Origin: UMGS172 sp964424555
Lineage (GTDB): Bacteria; Bacillota; Clostridia; Oscillospirales; Acutalibacteraceae
DNA length: 64,000 bases
Reading direction: 5' to 3'
Assembly: GCA_964424555.1 (NCBI GenBank)
Contig: CAYRIX010000001.1
Location: 106,765-170,764, forward strand
Shown here: one piece after another, positions 16,547-25,272 of the stretch
Position numbering within the stretch: the stretch's first letter is position 1
How the letters are laid out: each line of letters starts with the position of its first letter
Notes under the pieces: generated by a model
Databases searched by the model: none
What the model was told of the DNA's origin: nothing
What the model saw: only the letters and a program-made list of their open reading frames with translations
Program-made: the position numbers and the translations under genes

Positions 16547-18610
16547 TTACGGGAGTGTGTATCCGCTACAGCCTGCAAGGTACTTCACAAGATGCTCTGC
16601 GTCGGTCGCATCAATGGTACCGTCTGCGTTGCAGTCGCTTGTAAAGTCACAGACATTGGATGCATCGTATCCATCCCAGCCTGCTGCGAATCGGTCAAGC
16701 AATGCCACATCAAGCATATCAATGCTGCCGTCACAGTTAACATCTCCGACCGAGAAATCACCCTTAACGTATGTAACCATAATAAATACTATCTCATCAC
16801 GGCTGAGGGTTTCCTGAGGTATACTCAATGCAACGTATCCAGCCATTTCCAAAGCCTTGGCATCGGTCTTTTCACCGTCTTTACCGGTCAGCTTTTCGGT
16901 CTTTAATACGGTTGTACCCTCATCGGTCTTAAGGATGTGCATTACGCTGTACTCTACAGGAACTTCCTGCCAGACAGCATAAAGATCAATGTCAGCGTTA
17001 GCTGTATATACATCGCCTGCCTTATACTCTGCCTCGGTTGCATCAGCGGTGGTGGCCCAACCGACGAACTCCATAAAGTTATAGAATGCCGAGGTTTTGG
17101 GTAAGGTCAGATCGAAGCCATCATTCTTCTTGATAACCTCGGTCTCATCGGTACCGTTGTTTGCGTAAAGCGTTACATTGTATTCGATGTTGTCAACAAA
17201 GGCAATATTGGTATTAGATGCCGACAAGGAATATGTAGCACCGTCCCAATACTTTGTAGAATCTATCTGAGCAACCTTGCCGTCGTCAGGCAGAAGCGTC
17301 AAAGCAGCAGTGCCGTTCATGGCACTGGTCACAGTACCGCCTGTGCCGACGGTTACTTTATAATCTGTGTAGTCGGTAAAAGAACCTCCAAGGGTATAAT
17401 TGCTCGAAGTATTACCGTTAAGGAACACAAGTGTGCATATTTCATCAGAAAAAGCCGATTTATAACGGCTGCTGCCATAAAGGCCCATGTCGATTTTGTT
17501 GCCCGAAGAAAGCTCTGTACCTGAGCCTACCTTTGCGCCGAGTTCAAGCAGAACCGTAACAGAACCTATTACATGGTTATCTGAGCCCCAGCCACTAAGA
17601 AGTCCGTAATCGTTATAGCATCCGCCAAACACACGGCGAGAAACATCGGCATTGGCACCGAGGTAAATCTGAACATCACCGGTGATGCTTGTACTTTGAC
17701 CTCCGCCGAAAATAGCCTCACAAAGGCCGCCTGTTACATTAATGTAGATTTCAGCATCCGTCATCTCATAAGAACGTGTACCGCAAACTGTGTTGACCTT
17801 ACCACCGGTCATATTAACGGTTGCTTTGCCGTTAACCGAACCGGTTCCTGCACCGTTGGCTGAAATAATACGAGCCACAGCACTTTCGCCGAAGTTTACG
17901 GTCACATCACCGTTAACCGAGCCGTTATAGCAACCGCCGAATACCTGACAAGGTGAATAGGTCGCCTCATCACTATCATCAATTCCGTCACCGCTGTTGA
18001 CATTACCGCCGATTGTCAGATAAACGTCTCCGTTAACGTCACCGCCATATCCTCCGCCGTAAATACGGTTATAGCTTCCGCCGAGAATGGTCATATTTGT
18101 GTCACTGGAAATAGCAGCAGTATAGCCACCGCCAAATACACGGATGCGATTGGGCATGGTAACCGTTTCAGTAACAACTAAGTTTCTTCCGTTAGCGGCA
18201 AAAACGGTATCCTCTTTAAACGTAACAGTGATCTGGTCGAACGTAATGCCACCTGAGCAACGAACTGCAAATGCAGTCTTGACTGAAAGGTCAAGACTTG
18301 AAGAAGCTGTTGCACCTTTTATAGTGGTATGCGTTGCTTTATTGCTTGTGTTAAGAGAAAAATTGCTACTAGCAAGTGTTGCACTATCAACAATAATAGT
18401 GTAATCAACTGCTTCGGAATTCTCCCAAGCCTTTTCAAAGGTTGCAAACGGAGCCGACTCGCTACCGTCATTGTCGTCACTTCCCGTTGACGAAACGTAA
18501 ACCGTTTTCCCTGCCGCAGCATTGACCGCAGCTATGCCAAACATAGGCACAAGCATTATAGCCAACAAAACGACACAAATAAGCACGCTAAGGATTTTTC
18601 TGTGTTGCAT
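16547..18610 (-). CDS. Secreted dockerin-containing repeat protein
   Basis: The 687-residue protein has a signal peptide (about 1-33, ending in an AAA-type site). A large Gly/Asn-rich region with recurring FGGGY/FGGCYNG-VNGDV-type units (about 150-370) suggests a right-handed beta-helix or solenoid. An InlB-type B-repeat-like module follows (near NNGTDETEVIKKNDGFDL ... ADIDLYAVWQ). The C-terminus is a type I dockerin with two calcium loops (DVNCDGSIDMLD and DCNADGTIDATD). It is therefore expected to attach to a cohesin scaffold or surface protein. No cohesin or catalytic domain is visible. GGAGGTG precedes the ATG at 18610; the in-frame GTG at 18622 is part of that site. Confidence 0.88.
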   Translation of the reverse strand: MQHRKILSVLICVVLLAIMLVPMFGIAAVNAAAGKTVYVSSTGSDDNDGSESAPFATFEKAWENSEAVDYTIIVDSATLASSNFSLNTSNKATHTTIKGATASSSLDLSVKTAFAVRCSGGITFDQITVTFKEDTVFAANGRNLVVTETVTMPNRIRVFGGGYTAAISSDTNMTILGGSYNRIYGGGYGGDVNGDVYLTIGGNVNSGDGIDDSDEATYSPCQVFGGCYNGSVNGDVTVNFGESAVARIISANGAGTGSVNGKATVNMTGGKVNTVCGTRSYEMTDAEIYINVTGGLCEAIFGGGQSTSITGDVQIYLGANADVSRRVFGGCYNDYGLLSGWGSDNHVIGSVTVLLELGAKVGSGTELSSGNKIDMGLYGSSRYKSAFSDEICTLVFLNGNTSSNYTLGGSFTDYTDYKVTVGTGGTVTSAMNGTAALTLLPDDGKVAQIDSTKYWDGATYSLSASNTNIAFVDNIEYNVTLYANNGTDETEVIKKNDGFDLTLPKTSAFYNFMEFVGWATTADATEAEYKAGDVYTANADIDLYAVWQEVPVEYSVMHILKTDEGTTVLKTEKLTGKDGEKTDAKALEMAGYVALSIPQETLSRDEIVFIMVTYVKGDFSVGDVNCDGSIDMLDVALLDRFAAGWDGYDASNVCDFTSDCNADGTIDATDAEHLVKYLAGCSGYTLP

Positions 18611-18714
18611 TATAAAACGCACCTCCGTATATTCTTAACCACCTTGTATTATATAACATAGTTAACTTAATGTCAACATGAATATATTGTGTTCGTATGT
18701 GGTAGAAATACAAA

Positions 18715-18748
18715 ACAACACCAAAACGCAGATGCGCTTCGGTGTTGT
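18715..18748 (-). terminator. Probable terminator after yebC
   Basis: ACAACACC/GGTGTTGT outer stem with an inner CGCA/TGCG pair, followed by TTTTGTATTT on the minus strand, 62 bases after the yebC stop. Confidence 0.6.
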
Positions 18749-18810
18749 GACATTTAAAGCCTTGCTTTAAACCAATATTTTTATATTGAGCACTTAATAA
18801 TGCTAAAAAC

Positions 18811-19545
18811 TCACTCTGCATCGGGAGCTTCCCAGTTATGCCATACGTTCTGAACATCCTCGTTTTCGTCGAGCAGGTCAAGAAGCTTTTCCATTTTTGT
18901 TACAAGCTCAGGATCGTCAATGGTCGAGGTGGTGGCAGGAACATAAGCAGGCTCGGCCGAAACAAACTTGTAGCCCTTTTCACTTAAAGCCTCACTCACA
19001 GCACCGACTGAATTAGCATCGGTAGAGATCTCGAAGACATCACCGTCGAACGAAAAATCGTCAGCGCCTGCCTCCAGAGCATCCTCCATGACCTTGTCCT
19101 CACTGAGTCCCTCGCCCTCAATAACGATAAGACCCTTACGTTCAAACATAAAGGTGACCGAACCCGACTGGCCCAAATTGCCGCCGCACTTGTCAAAATA
19201 ATGACGCATCTCGCCTGCGGTACGGTTGCGGTTGTCGGTCAAGGTCTCGACAATAACAGCGATACCCGAAGGGCCGTAGCCCTCGTACATCAAGGCCTCG
19301 TAATCGGCACCGCCTGTCTCACCTGCAGCCTTTTTGATGATACGGTCGATATTATCGTTGGGAACGTTGTTGGCCTTAGCCTTGGCAATAACGTCACGAA
19401 GCTTGCCGTTGACGTTGGGGTCGGGGCCACCTGCCTTAACAACCATAGCAAGCTCACGGCCGATACGGGTAAAAACCTTGGCTCTTGCCTGGTCGGTCTT
19501 TTCTTTCTTTCTTTTAATGGTACTCCATTTGGAATGTCCTGACAT
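18811..19545 (-). CDS. yebC: YebC/PmpR family protein
   Basis: The 244-residue protein begins MSGHSKWSTIKRKKEKTD, the hallmark of the YebC/TACO1 family, and keeps the family length. The family was long annotated as a transcriptional regulator; more recent work links it to relief of ribosome stalling at proline stretches. GAAAGGGG precedes the ATG at 19545; in-frame upstream codons to 19599 lack support. It lies 81 bases downstream of ruvX. Confidence 0.96.
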   Translation of the reverse strand: MSGHSKWSTIKRKKEKTDQARAKVFTRIGRELAMVVKAGGPDPNVNGKLRDVIAKAKANNVPNDNIDRIIKKAAGETGGADYEALMYEGYGPSGIAVIVETLTDNRNRTAGEMRHYFDKCGGNLGQSGSVTFMFERKGLIVIEGEGLSEDKVMEDALEAGADDFSFDGDVFEISTDANSVGAVSEALSEKGYKFVSAEPAYVPATTSTIDDPELVTKMEKLLDLLDENEDVQNVWHNWEAPDAE

Positions 19546-19626
19546 AATTTTTCCCCTTTCGGAAAATTGTTTTGAAATCATTAAATGGTATTTTAGCACA
19601 CTTCTTGACAGTTATCAAGTGTCTTT

Positions 19627-20052
19627 TTAAGTATTCTTTGTGTTGGCACGGTGTCTTAAGTAATCCTCTAAAATAATCGTTGCCGCAACTGCGTCGACGG
19701 TTTGCTTGCGCTTTTTACCTCTCACATCGTTGAAATTCAGCGCAGTGTGTGCACTCACTGTGGTACAACGCTCGTCCCACAGCTCGACAGGTAAGCCGGT
19801 AGCCACCCTCAAAGCCTCGGCTGCGGCGGCACATTCCTGTGCCTTAAAGCCCTCGCTGCCGTCCATGTTCTTAGGGTAGCCTACCACTATCAACTCTGCA
19901 CCAAGTTCCTTCGCCTTTTGAGCCAGTTTTTCTATCAATCTTTCACGGTTATACTCGGTAATAACGCACTTAGGGAAAGCAAAGCCCTCACCCTTGTCGC
20001 TCAGCGCAACACCGGTACGCGCCGTACCTACATCAACCGACATTATGTACAT
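19627..20052 (-). CDS. ruvX: Putative pre-16S rRNA nuclease / Holliday junction resolvase-like RuvX (YqgF)
   Basis: This 141-residue YqgF-family protein has the RNase H-like fold motifs: MSVDVGTARTGVALSD at the N-terminus, IVVGYPKNMDGSEG in the middle and WDERCTTV near residue 90. YqgF processes the 5' end of 16S rRNA in E. coli; Holliday junction resolution was an earlier proposal. AGGTAGG lies upstream of the ATG at 20052. A short dispersed-repeat fragment separates it from the preceding gene. Confidence 0.93.
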   Translation of the reverse strand: MYIMSVDVGTARTGVALSDKGEGFAFPKCVITEYNRERLIEKLAQKAKELGAELIVVGYPKNMDGSEGFKAQECAAAAEALRVATGLPVELWDERCTTVSAHTALNFNDVRGKKRKQTVDAVAATIILEDYLRHRANTKNT

Positions 20053-20071
20053 ATTATCTAACCTACCTCTC

Positions 20072-20100
20072 GGTTCCTTGGCTCCCTCTGAGAGGGAGGC
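20072..20100. repeat. Partial copy of an intergenic palindromic repeat
   Basis: TTGGCTCCCTCTGAGAGGGAGGC forms a short hairpin (CTCCCTC/GAGGGAG) and resembles one arm of the elements at 54451-54500 and 57901-57951. Confidence 0.45.
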
Positions 20101-20114
20101 ATCACGGGTTCAAA

Positions 20115-20480
20115 TCACCTGATTATCTCCCAAAAATATTTCCTGTTTGATATTGGGAAATCGTCCGCCACCCCATGCTCAGGGTCGTAAAACACACCTT
20201 TAAAATACAACGACCAATGCCAGCACCTCGGCGTTTCGAGGCTTAATATGCAAATATCAGGCAGCCTGTCCTTGGACATCACCGCTATTCGCTCGCTGTT
20301 GTACCTTATTCGCAAAGCGTCGAGTGCCGAGAACATTTGTCGCAGATTAGTCTCACGGTCGGTGCCGACAAGAGCTATCATCTCTTCTACGGTTGACCCC
20401 GACAGCATAGCCAATACAGCCTGACCGCATTGCAGGTCGGTCGGTTCGTGAATATACCCTACTTCCTCAACCAATGGCAT
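20115..20480 (-). CDS. C39-like cysteine peptidase domain protein
   Basis: The 121-residue protein looks like a minimal papain/C39-type peptidase domain. It has LQCGQAVLAMLSG with candidate nucleophile C18, then HWSLYFKGVFYDPEHG with H88 and D99, the expected Cys-His-Asp order and a Gln just before the Cys. There is no signal peptide, so it is predicted cytoplasmic. Substrate is unknown; C39-like folds occur in leader peptidases and in inactive or uncharacterised proteins. Its ATG overlaps the tadA stop as TAATG, so it is translationally coupled to tadA. Confidence 0.7.
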   Translation of the reverse strand: MPLVEEVGYIHEPTDLQCGQAVLAMLSGSTVEEMIALVGTDRETNLRQMFSALDALRIRYNSERIAVMSKDRLPDICILSLETPRCWHWSLYFKGVFYDPEHGVADDFPISNRKYFWEIIR

Positions 20481-20938
20481 TATTTCGTTCCCTTTTCTCT
20501 CAGAGTTTCAAAAAACGAGCTCAGCAGCTCGGAGCATTCCTGCTCACATATTCCCGCCCAGACTTGGGGTCGGTGATTATAGGGCAGTTTAAAAAGGTCT
20601 ACTACCGAGTCGTCGGAGCACGAGCCTGCTTTTTTATCAAAAGCGCCAAATACCACTTTACCTATACGTGCATTAATGATAGCTCCCGCACACATCGGGC
20701 AGGGTTCCAGCGTGACATACAGCTCGCAATCATCAAGTCTCCACCGTCCAAGCCTTTCGCAAGCGTTATGTATCGCTTCGATCTCGGCATGACCCAAGGC
20801 GTTTTTGTGAGCCTCACGTCGGTTACGGCCGACAGCTACGACCTCGCCGTTGCTCACCACCACTGCTCCGACAGGTATTTCACCCTCATGCCCCGCCTGC
20901 TTAGCTAACAAAAGGGCCTGTTGCATATACTTTTGCAT
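20480..20938 (-). CDS. tadA: tRNA-specific adenosine deaminase TadA
   Basis: TadA converts A34 to inosine in the tRNA-Arg anticodon. The 152-residue protein has the zinc deaminase motifs: H50-A-E52 (HAEIEAI) and PCPMC with C80 and C83 as zinc ligands. Length and the GAFDKKAGSCSD segment are typical. The start is seven bases past the upstream gene's stop, with no strong Shine-Dalgarno, so coupled translation is likely. Confidence 0.96.
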   Translation of the reverse strand: MQKYMQQALLLAKQAGHEGEIPVGAVVVSNGEVVAVGRNRREAHKNALGHAEIEAIHNACERLGRWRLDDCELYVTLEPCPMCAGAIINARIGKVVFGAFDKKAGSCSDDSVVDLFKLPYNHRPQVWAGICEQECSELLSSFFETLREKGTK

Positions 20939-20945
20939 GGCTATG

Positions 20946-22181
20946 TCACAATGCTACCGAAAGGCCAAGCGATGCAAGCACCTCAAGTCCAATGATAACA
21001 AGAAAAACAATTATCCATGCCGAGCCAAAAAACCATCTGGTATAACGTTTGGTATTCTCGGTACGTTCCCTCGACAGACGCAGAGCCGATTTATCGGTCT
21101 TGATAAGTATAATGAATCCGCAGGCACCCAACAGCAATGATACTGCATAATACAGCAACATGGTAACCTGACTCATCATGGGACTGGCCGAAGCCGTTGC
21201 GAAGCTCAGCACCACGGACAGGGAGTTGTTCATGGCGTGTATCAGCATCGCAGGCACCAACGACTTAGTATAAACGGTGGCATATCCAAGGATAAGTCCC
21301 ACACCAAAGGCAAACGGTATCTGCTGAAGATTTCCGTGTAAAAGACCGAACAAAAGTGCCGAAATAAAAATCGATGCACCGTCACTAAACCTTTTACGCA
21401 AAAGCCCCATAACAACACCTCGGAGCGCAAATTCCTCAAGTATTGCAGGGAGAACACCTATGCACAAAAGCATCAGCAGGAAAGAATCCCAGCCTGTGCC
21501 GTAATCGCTCATAGAGGACTCGACCTCTATTCCAAAGAACTGTTCAAATACATTCGACAGCATTCCCGTGGCATAATTACTTACGGCACAGACACCCATT
21601 CCGAGCATTATAAATGTGACAACCTTAATGAACGATACCTTTTCGAACGGCAACAACTCACGTACATGAGAATCGGCAAATTTTGCCGCAAAAACATACG
21701 GCACCGTAAGTACCACAAGTGTTGTGACCGCATTTATAATGTAAAGCATGTTCGGGTCGGACATAAGGGCAGTCGTGTCACCGACACCCACCGTGAGGTA
21801 CATCACGGCCAAAAGCAACAGCTGAATAACCGTACCAAAAAAGGCAAACATGCTGAGTGAAAAGCCTACCGAGTTGCCGATTCTACGAACCGATTGTTTC
21901 TCGGCAAAGCCTTTTTTGTCAAAAAACGGACTTCCTGCCCGTTGGTCAACAAAAGGCTTTGCGGGAGCCGCTTCGGTCACAGGCGCATAGTATCCGTACT
22001 GAGGCTGCTGATACTGCGGAGCGTTATACTGACCGCCTGCCGAACGTCCGTACATAGGCTGCTGATACACCTGCTGAGGCGGATACACAGGCTGTTCTGT
22101 AGGTGGCACTGTCGGCTGCTGAGTCTGAGGCTCGGCAGAATTGTGCTCAGTTTGATTGTATTGATTATCGTGTTCGTTCAA
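20946..22181 (-). CDS. CPBP family intramembrane metalloprotease
   Basis: This 411-residue Abi/CPBP (CAAX prenyl protease-like) protein has about eight membrane helices. The signature LEEFALRG near residue 250 supplies the EExxxR glutamates; LLFGLLHG and LIHAMNN supply the further metal ligands. An unusual Gln/Pro/Tyr-rich soluble N-terminus of about 90 residues precedes the membrane domain. The frame opens at a GTG that is part of the GAGGTG site, so translation probably begins at the TTG at 22181, six bases after it. It leads the tadA, C39-like, ruvX run. Family members process or protect against peptides; the substrate here is unknown. Confidence 0.9.
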   Translation of the reverse strand: MNEHDNQYNQTEHNSAEPQTQQPTVPPTEQPVYPPQQVYQQPMYGRSAGGQYNAPQYQQPQYGYYAPVTEAAPAKPFVDQRAGSPFFDKKGFAEKQSVRRIGNSVGFSLSMFAFFGTVIQLLLLAVMYLTVGVGDTTALMSDPNMLYIINAVTTLVVLTVPYVFAAKFADSHVRELLPFEKVSFIKVVTFIMLGMGVCAVSNYATGMLSNVFEQFFGIEVESSMSDYGTGWDSFLLMLLCIGVLPAILEEFALRGVVMGLLRKRFSDGASIFISALLFGLLHGNLQQIPFAFGVGLILGYATVYTKSLVPAMLIHAMNNSLSVVLSFATASASPMMSQVTMLLYYAVSLLLGACGFIILIKTDKSALRLSRERTENTKRYTRWFFGSAWIIVFLVIIGLEVLASLGLSVAL

Positions 22182-22331
22182 AACGTTCACCTCGTAATTA
22201 TGTTTTGTTATAGAGTTATTTTACGGTGATTTTTATGCAATTTGCTAAAATTAACTTTTATGTTAGGGTAATTACAAGCTGTTTTTATAAAAAATACCTA
22301 AAAATTGGCGATATTTTCTACATAACAACTA

Positions 22332-22360
22332 TTGCATTACCGACACTTTTGTATTATTAT
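22332..22360 (+). promoter_or_regulatory. Promoter of glgP
   Basis: TTGCAT (22332-22337), a 17-base spacer and TATTAT (22355-22360), about 65 bases upstream of the glgP ATG. Confidence 0.65.
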
Positions 22361-22426
22361 AATAAAGTATCCCGACAAAATAATCAATGTCTATTTCGTA
22401 AATTTTTATATTTTCGGAGGAATTTT

Positions 22427-24823
22427 ATGTATTCAGTTAAAGAAGTCTATGATCTCATAGGTCAGAAAATGAAGCACAACTTCGGTGTTCTGCCTAATCA
22501 GGCATCTGACGAGCTTTTCTACAAAGCATCCGTACTTGCACTGCTTGATATCATGACCGAGCGAAGAGCCGCCTTCAGAGAGGATACCTCCAAGCAGGAA
22601 AGCAAAATGGTATATTATCTTTCCATGGAATTCCTGATGGGCCGTTCTCTCAAAAACAATCTCTTCAATATGAAGCTTGACGACACCTTTAAAAAGGCAT
22701 TGGCCAAGTACGATGTAAAGCTTGACAATCTTTATGAGCTTGAGCCTGATGCAGGCTTGGGCAACGGCGGTCTCGGCCGTCTTGCCGCCTGCTTCTTGGA
22801 CGGACTTACCACAGGCGGTTACCCTGCAATGGGCTACTGCATTAAATATGAGTTCGGTATATTCCGTCAAAAGTTTGTTGACGGTTGGCAGACCGAGATG
22901 CCTGATTTCTGGCTTCCGGGAGGCTCCGCTTGGCTTGTCCGCCGTGACACCTCAGCCGTTGAAGTAAACTTCGGCGGTCAGATAAAAGAAATATGGTGCG
23001 ACAGCCACCACAGCGTTGAAATAGAAAATTATGATACCGTAAAGGCCGTGCCTTACGACCTTATGGTTGCAGGTGCCGACGGACGCAGTGTTAACATCCT
23101 CCGTTTGTGGAGCTCGGAAACCCCGTCCATTAACATGGCCGCCTTTAATCACGGTGACTATATCCGTGCTTTGGAGCATCAGGCTATGGCTGAGGTCATC
23201 AGCAAGGTACTATACCCCGAGGACAATCACCCTGAGGGAAAATCCCTGAGACTCCGTCAGCAGTATTTCCTCGTCTCGGCTTCCATTCAGGATATTTTAC
23301 AGCGTCATCTTAGAAAATACGGCACATTGGATAATCTGCCCGAAAAAGCCGCCATTCACATTAACGACACGCATCCTGCCTTGGTAATTCCCGAGCTTAT
23401 GCGTTACCTGCTTGACGAGTGCGGTTATACTTGGGATAAGGCATGGGATATCGTGACCCGCACCGCCGCCTACACCAACCACACCATCATGCGTGAGGCT
23501 TTGGAGTGCTGGCAGATTGACCTGTTTAGAGGACTTTTGCCCCGTATTTTCCAGATAGTGACCGAGATCGACAACCGTTTCAGAAAGCAGATGTGGGAAA
23601 AGACCCACGATGCCGACTATGTGGCACGCACCGCCATTGTTGAGGACGGTGTTGTCAGAATGGCTAACCTCTGTGTTGCCTCCTGCCACAGCGTCAACGG
23701 CGTGTCACGTTTGCACAGCAATATTCTTAAAGACAACCTCTTTAACGACTACTACCGTGTGACCCCTGAAAAGTTCACCAACGTCACCAACGGTATCGCT
23801 TTCCGCCGTTGGCTCTGTCAGTCCAACCCTGAGCTGACCAAGCTGATAACCGAGTGTATCGGCGATAAATTCATTCTTGACAACGCCGCTTTGAAGGAAT
23901 TTGAAAAGTTCGCTGACGACAAGGCGGTTCTCGAGAAATTGGCTGCTGTAAAGCGTGCCAACAAGGAGCGCTTTGCCAAATTTGTCAAGAACGAATACAA
24001 TGTAACACTCGACCCCGACTCGATCTTTGATATGCAGGTCAAACGCTTGCACGAGTACAAGCGTCAGCACCTTAACGCACTTCATATAATTGCAGATTAT
24101 CTGTATCTTAAGGAAAACCCAAATGCAGAGTTCACACCTAAGACCTATATCTTCGGTGCAAAGGCTGCTCCCGGCTACCACCTTGCAAAAGAGATAATAC
24201 AGATGATCCATTCTTTGGCCAAGGTTATCGAAAACGATCCTGCCGTTAAGGATAAGATAAAGATACTGTTCGTTGAGGACTACCGTGTCACCATGGCCGA
24301 GCTTATGATACCTTCGGCCGATATTTCGGAGCAGATCTCTCTGGCTTCGACCGAGGCTTCGGGCACAGGTAATATGAAGCTCATGCTCAACGGTGCCATC
24401 ACCTTGGGTACCGAGGACGGCGCAAACGTTGAGATCCACGAGGCTGTTGGCGATGATAACATCATTATCTTCGGCATGCGTACACCCGAGGTTCTCAGAA
24501 TGCGCAACAGCTACAGCCCTGCACCGTACTACAACAATAATCCCAAGCTTCGACGTGCAGTTGATTTTATTTTGGGAGGCATCGGCGGACATCAGTTCCC
24601 CGCCCTCTCCAACGCACTCAGAAACAGCGATTATTATATGGCCTTTGCCGACTTTGCCGACTACTGTGCGGCTCAGGAAAAGGCAAGCCGTCTGTACTCA
24701 GACCGCGAAAAGTGGAGCAGAATGTCGCTCATCAACATTGCCAACGCAGGCATATTCTCGGCCGACCGTTCGATCTACGACTACGCAACCACCATCTGGA
24801 ACGCCAAGCCGTTGGATAAATAA
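22427..24823 (+). CDS. glgP: Glycogen/starch phosphorylase
   Basis: The enzyme releases glucose-1-phosphate from alpha-1,4-glucans using a pyridoxal phosphate cofactor. The 798-residue protein is of family length. It has the N-terminal substrate motif PDAGLGNGGLGRLAACFLD, QVKRLHEYKRQ in the second domain, and the PLP lysine in EASGTGNMKLMLNGA (about K650). The frame is open to 22226, but CGGAGG stands before the ATG at 22427 (MYSVKEVYD), so that start is used. It is monocistronic, with its own promoter and terminator. Confidence 0.98.
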   Translation: MYSVKEVYDLIGQKMKHNFGVLPNQASDELFYKASVLALLDIMTERRAAFREDTSKQESKMVYYLSMEFLMGRSLKNNLFNMKLDDTFKKALAKYDVKLDNLYELEPDAGLGNGGLGRLAACFLDGLTTGGYPAMGYCIKYEFGIFRQKFVDGWQTEMPDFWLPGGSAWLVRRDTSAVEVNFGGQIKEIWCDSHHSVEIENYDTVKAVPYDLMVAGADGRSVNILRLWSSETPSINMAAFNHGDYIRALEHQAMAEVISKVLYPEDNHPEGKSLRLRQQYFLVSASIQDILQRHLRKYGTLDNLPEKAAIHINDTHPALVIPELMRYLLDECGYTWDKAWDIVTRTAAYTNHTIMREALECWQIDLFRGLLPRIFQIVTEIDNRFRKQMWEKTHDADYVARTAIVEDGVVRMANLCVASCHSVNGVSRLHSNILKDNLFNDYYRVTPEKFTNVTNGIAFRRWLCQSNPELTKLITECIGDKFILDNAALKEFEKFADDKAVLEKLAAVKRANKERFAKFVKNEYNVTLDPDSIFDMQVKRLHEYKRQHLNALHIIADYLYLKENPNAEFTPKTYIFGAKAAPGYHLAKEIIQMIHSLAKVIENDPAVKDKIKILFVEDYRVTMAELMIPSADISEQISLASTEASGTGNMKLMLNGAITLGTEDGANVEIHEAVGDDNIIIFGMRTPEVLRMRNSYSPAPYYNNNPKLRRAVDFILGGIGGHQFPALSNALRNSDYYMAFADFADYCAAQEKASRLYSDREKWSRMSLINIANAGIFSADRSIYDYATTIWNAKPLDK

Positions 24824-24828
24824 AAAAT

Positions 24829-24868
24829 AAAACAGACCCATTGCATTACAGTGCGGTGGGTCTGTTTT
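24829..24868 (+). terminator. Intrinsic terminator after glgP
   Basis: AAAACAGACCCA pairs with TGGGTCTGTTTT, leaving a terminal T-rich stretch. The structure can work on both strands. Confidence 0.85.
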
Positions 24869-24884
24869 ATTGTAAGTAAAAAAC

Positions 24885-25035
24885 AAAAAGTGCGCAGCTT
24901 GAAACCACGCACCGAAAAACGACGCAATGATTTCTTCTGTGCGACCAGATACCCCCAAGAGGATAATGAATCAAAGCATACGTTTTTACCAAACGTATAC
25001 CTCTTCGGGGGAACAATACTACTTTCTGGTCGCAC
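24885..25035 (-). ncRNA. Candidate structured RNA, copy 2 (free-standing)
   Basis: On the minus strand a predicted 151-base transcript starts at GTGCGACCAGA, which pairs perfectly with TCTGGTCGCAC (24939-24949). Inside are CCCCCGAAGAGG/CCTCTTGGGGG and a terminal hairpin ATACGTTT-GGTAA-AAACGTAT. After the closing stem comes a 25-base linker ending GTTTTTCG, then terminator GTGCGTGG/CTGCGCAC with TTTTT (24885-24912). No open reading frame follows on that strand; it points toward the convergent glgP terminator. Architecture, loop, linker and terminator match 16013-16170. No known RNA class is recognised. Confidence 0.7.
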
Positions 25036-25041
25036 GATTAT

Positions 25042-25068
25042 ATTATCACATATTTGCTTAAATTGCAA
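25042..25068 (-). promoter_or_regulatory. Promoter of structured RNA copy 2
   Basis: An extended -10, TGTGATAAT, includes GATAAT (25042-25047); TTGCAA lies 15 bases upstream (25063-25068). The predicted first base, about 25035, coincides with the start of the closing stem. A TATAAT at 25037-25042 is an alternative -10 but would start transcription inside the stem. Confidence 0.5.
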
Positions 25069-25185
25069 GCGAAAAGATTGTTGAATTGTGAAATATTTTC
25101 TTTAATTTGTGAATTATTTTCAAAATTATCGCCTTTTTAGGCCTTTAATACCCTATTGTTCTGATTAAACGTTCTCAACCTTATC

Positions 25186-25214
25186 TTGACACTGAATATA
25201 ATATATAGTAAAAT
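25186..25214 (+). promoter_or_regulatory. Promoter of the flavin reductase gene
   Basis: Consensus TTGACA (25186-25191), a 17-base spacer and TAAAAT (25209-25214), about 58 bases before the start codon. Confidence 0.75.
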
Positions 25215-25272
25215 CTTCTTTGGGAGAATTATGTCAACCTCGCAATTTATGATTTATAACAGGAGTGATTTT

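Noticed and set aside
20101..20125. GGTTCAAATC resembling a tRNA T-loop
   Set aside because: No D-arm, anticodon arm or acceptor pairing surrounds it; it overlaps a gene end and a repeat fragment.
22226..22426. N-terminal extension of glycogen phosphorylase
   Set aside because: The 67 extra codons cover the promoter and leader and do not resemble the family; CGGAGG marks the ATG at 22427.
23705..24592. 295-codon open frame on the strand opposite glgP
   Set aside because: It lies wholly inside glgP, lacks a ribosome site and family motifs, and is explained by the biased codons of a highly expressed gene. Similar frames opposite pckG (56091-56990), pnp (8216-9001) and kdgK (49046-49828) are rejected for the same reason.
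24885..25035. 6S RNA as identity of the two structured RNAs
   Set aside because: 6S RNA pairs its 5' and 3' ends around a symmetric central bubble. Here the 3' end is a separate terminator hairpin and the internal loop is strongly one-sided, so 6S is not supported.
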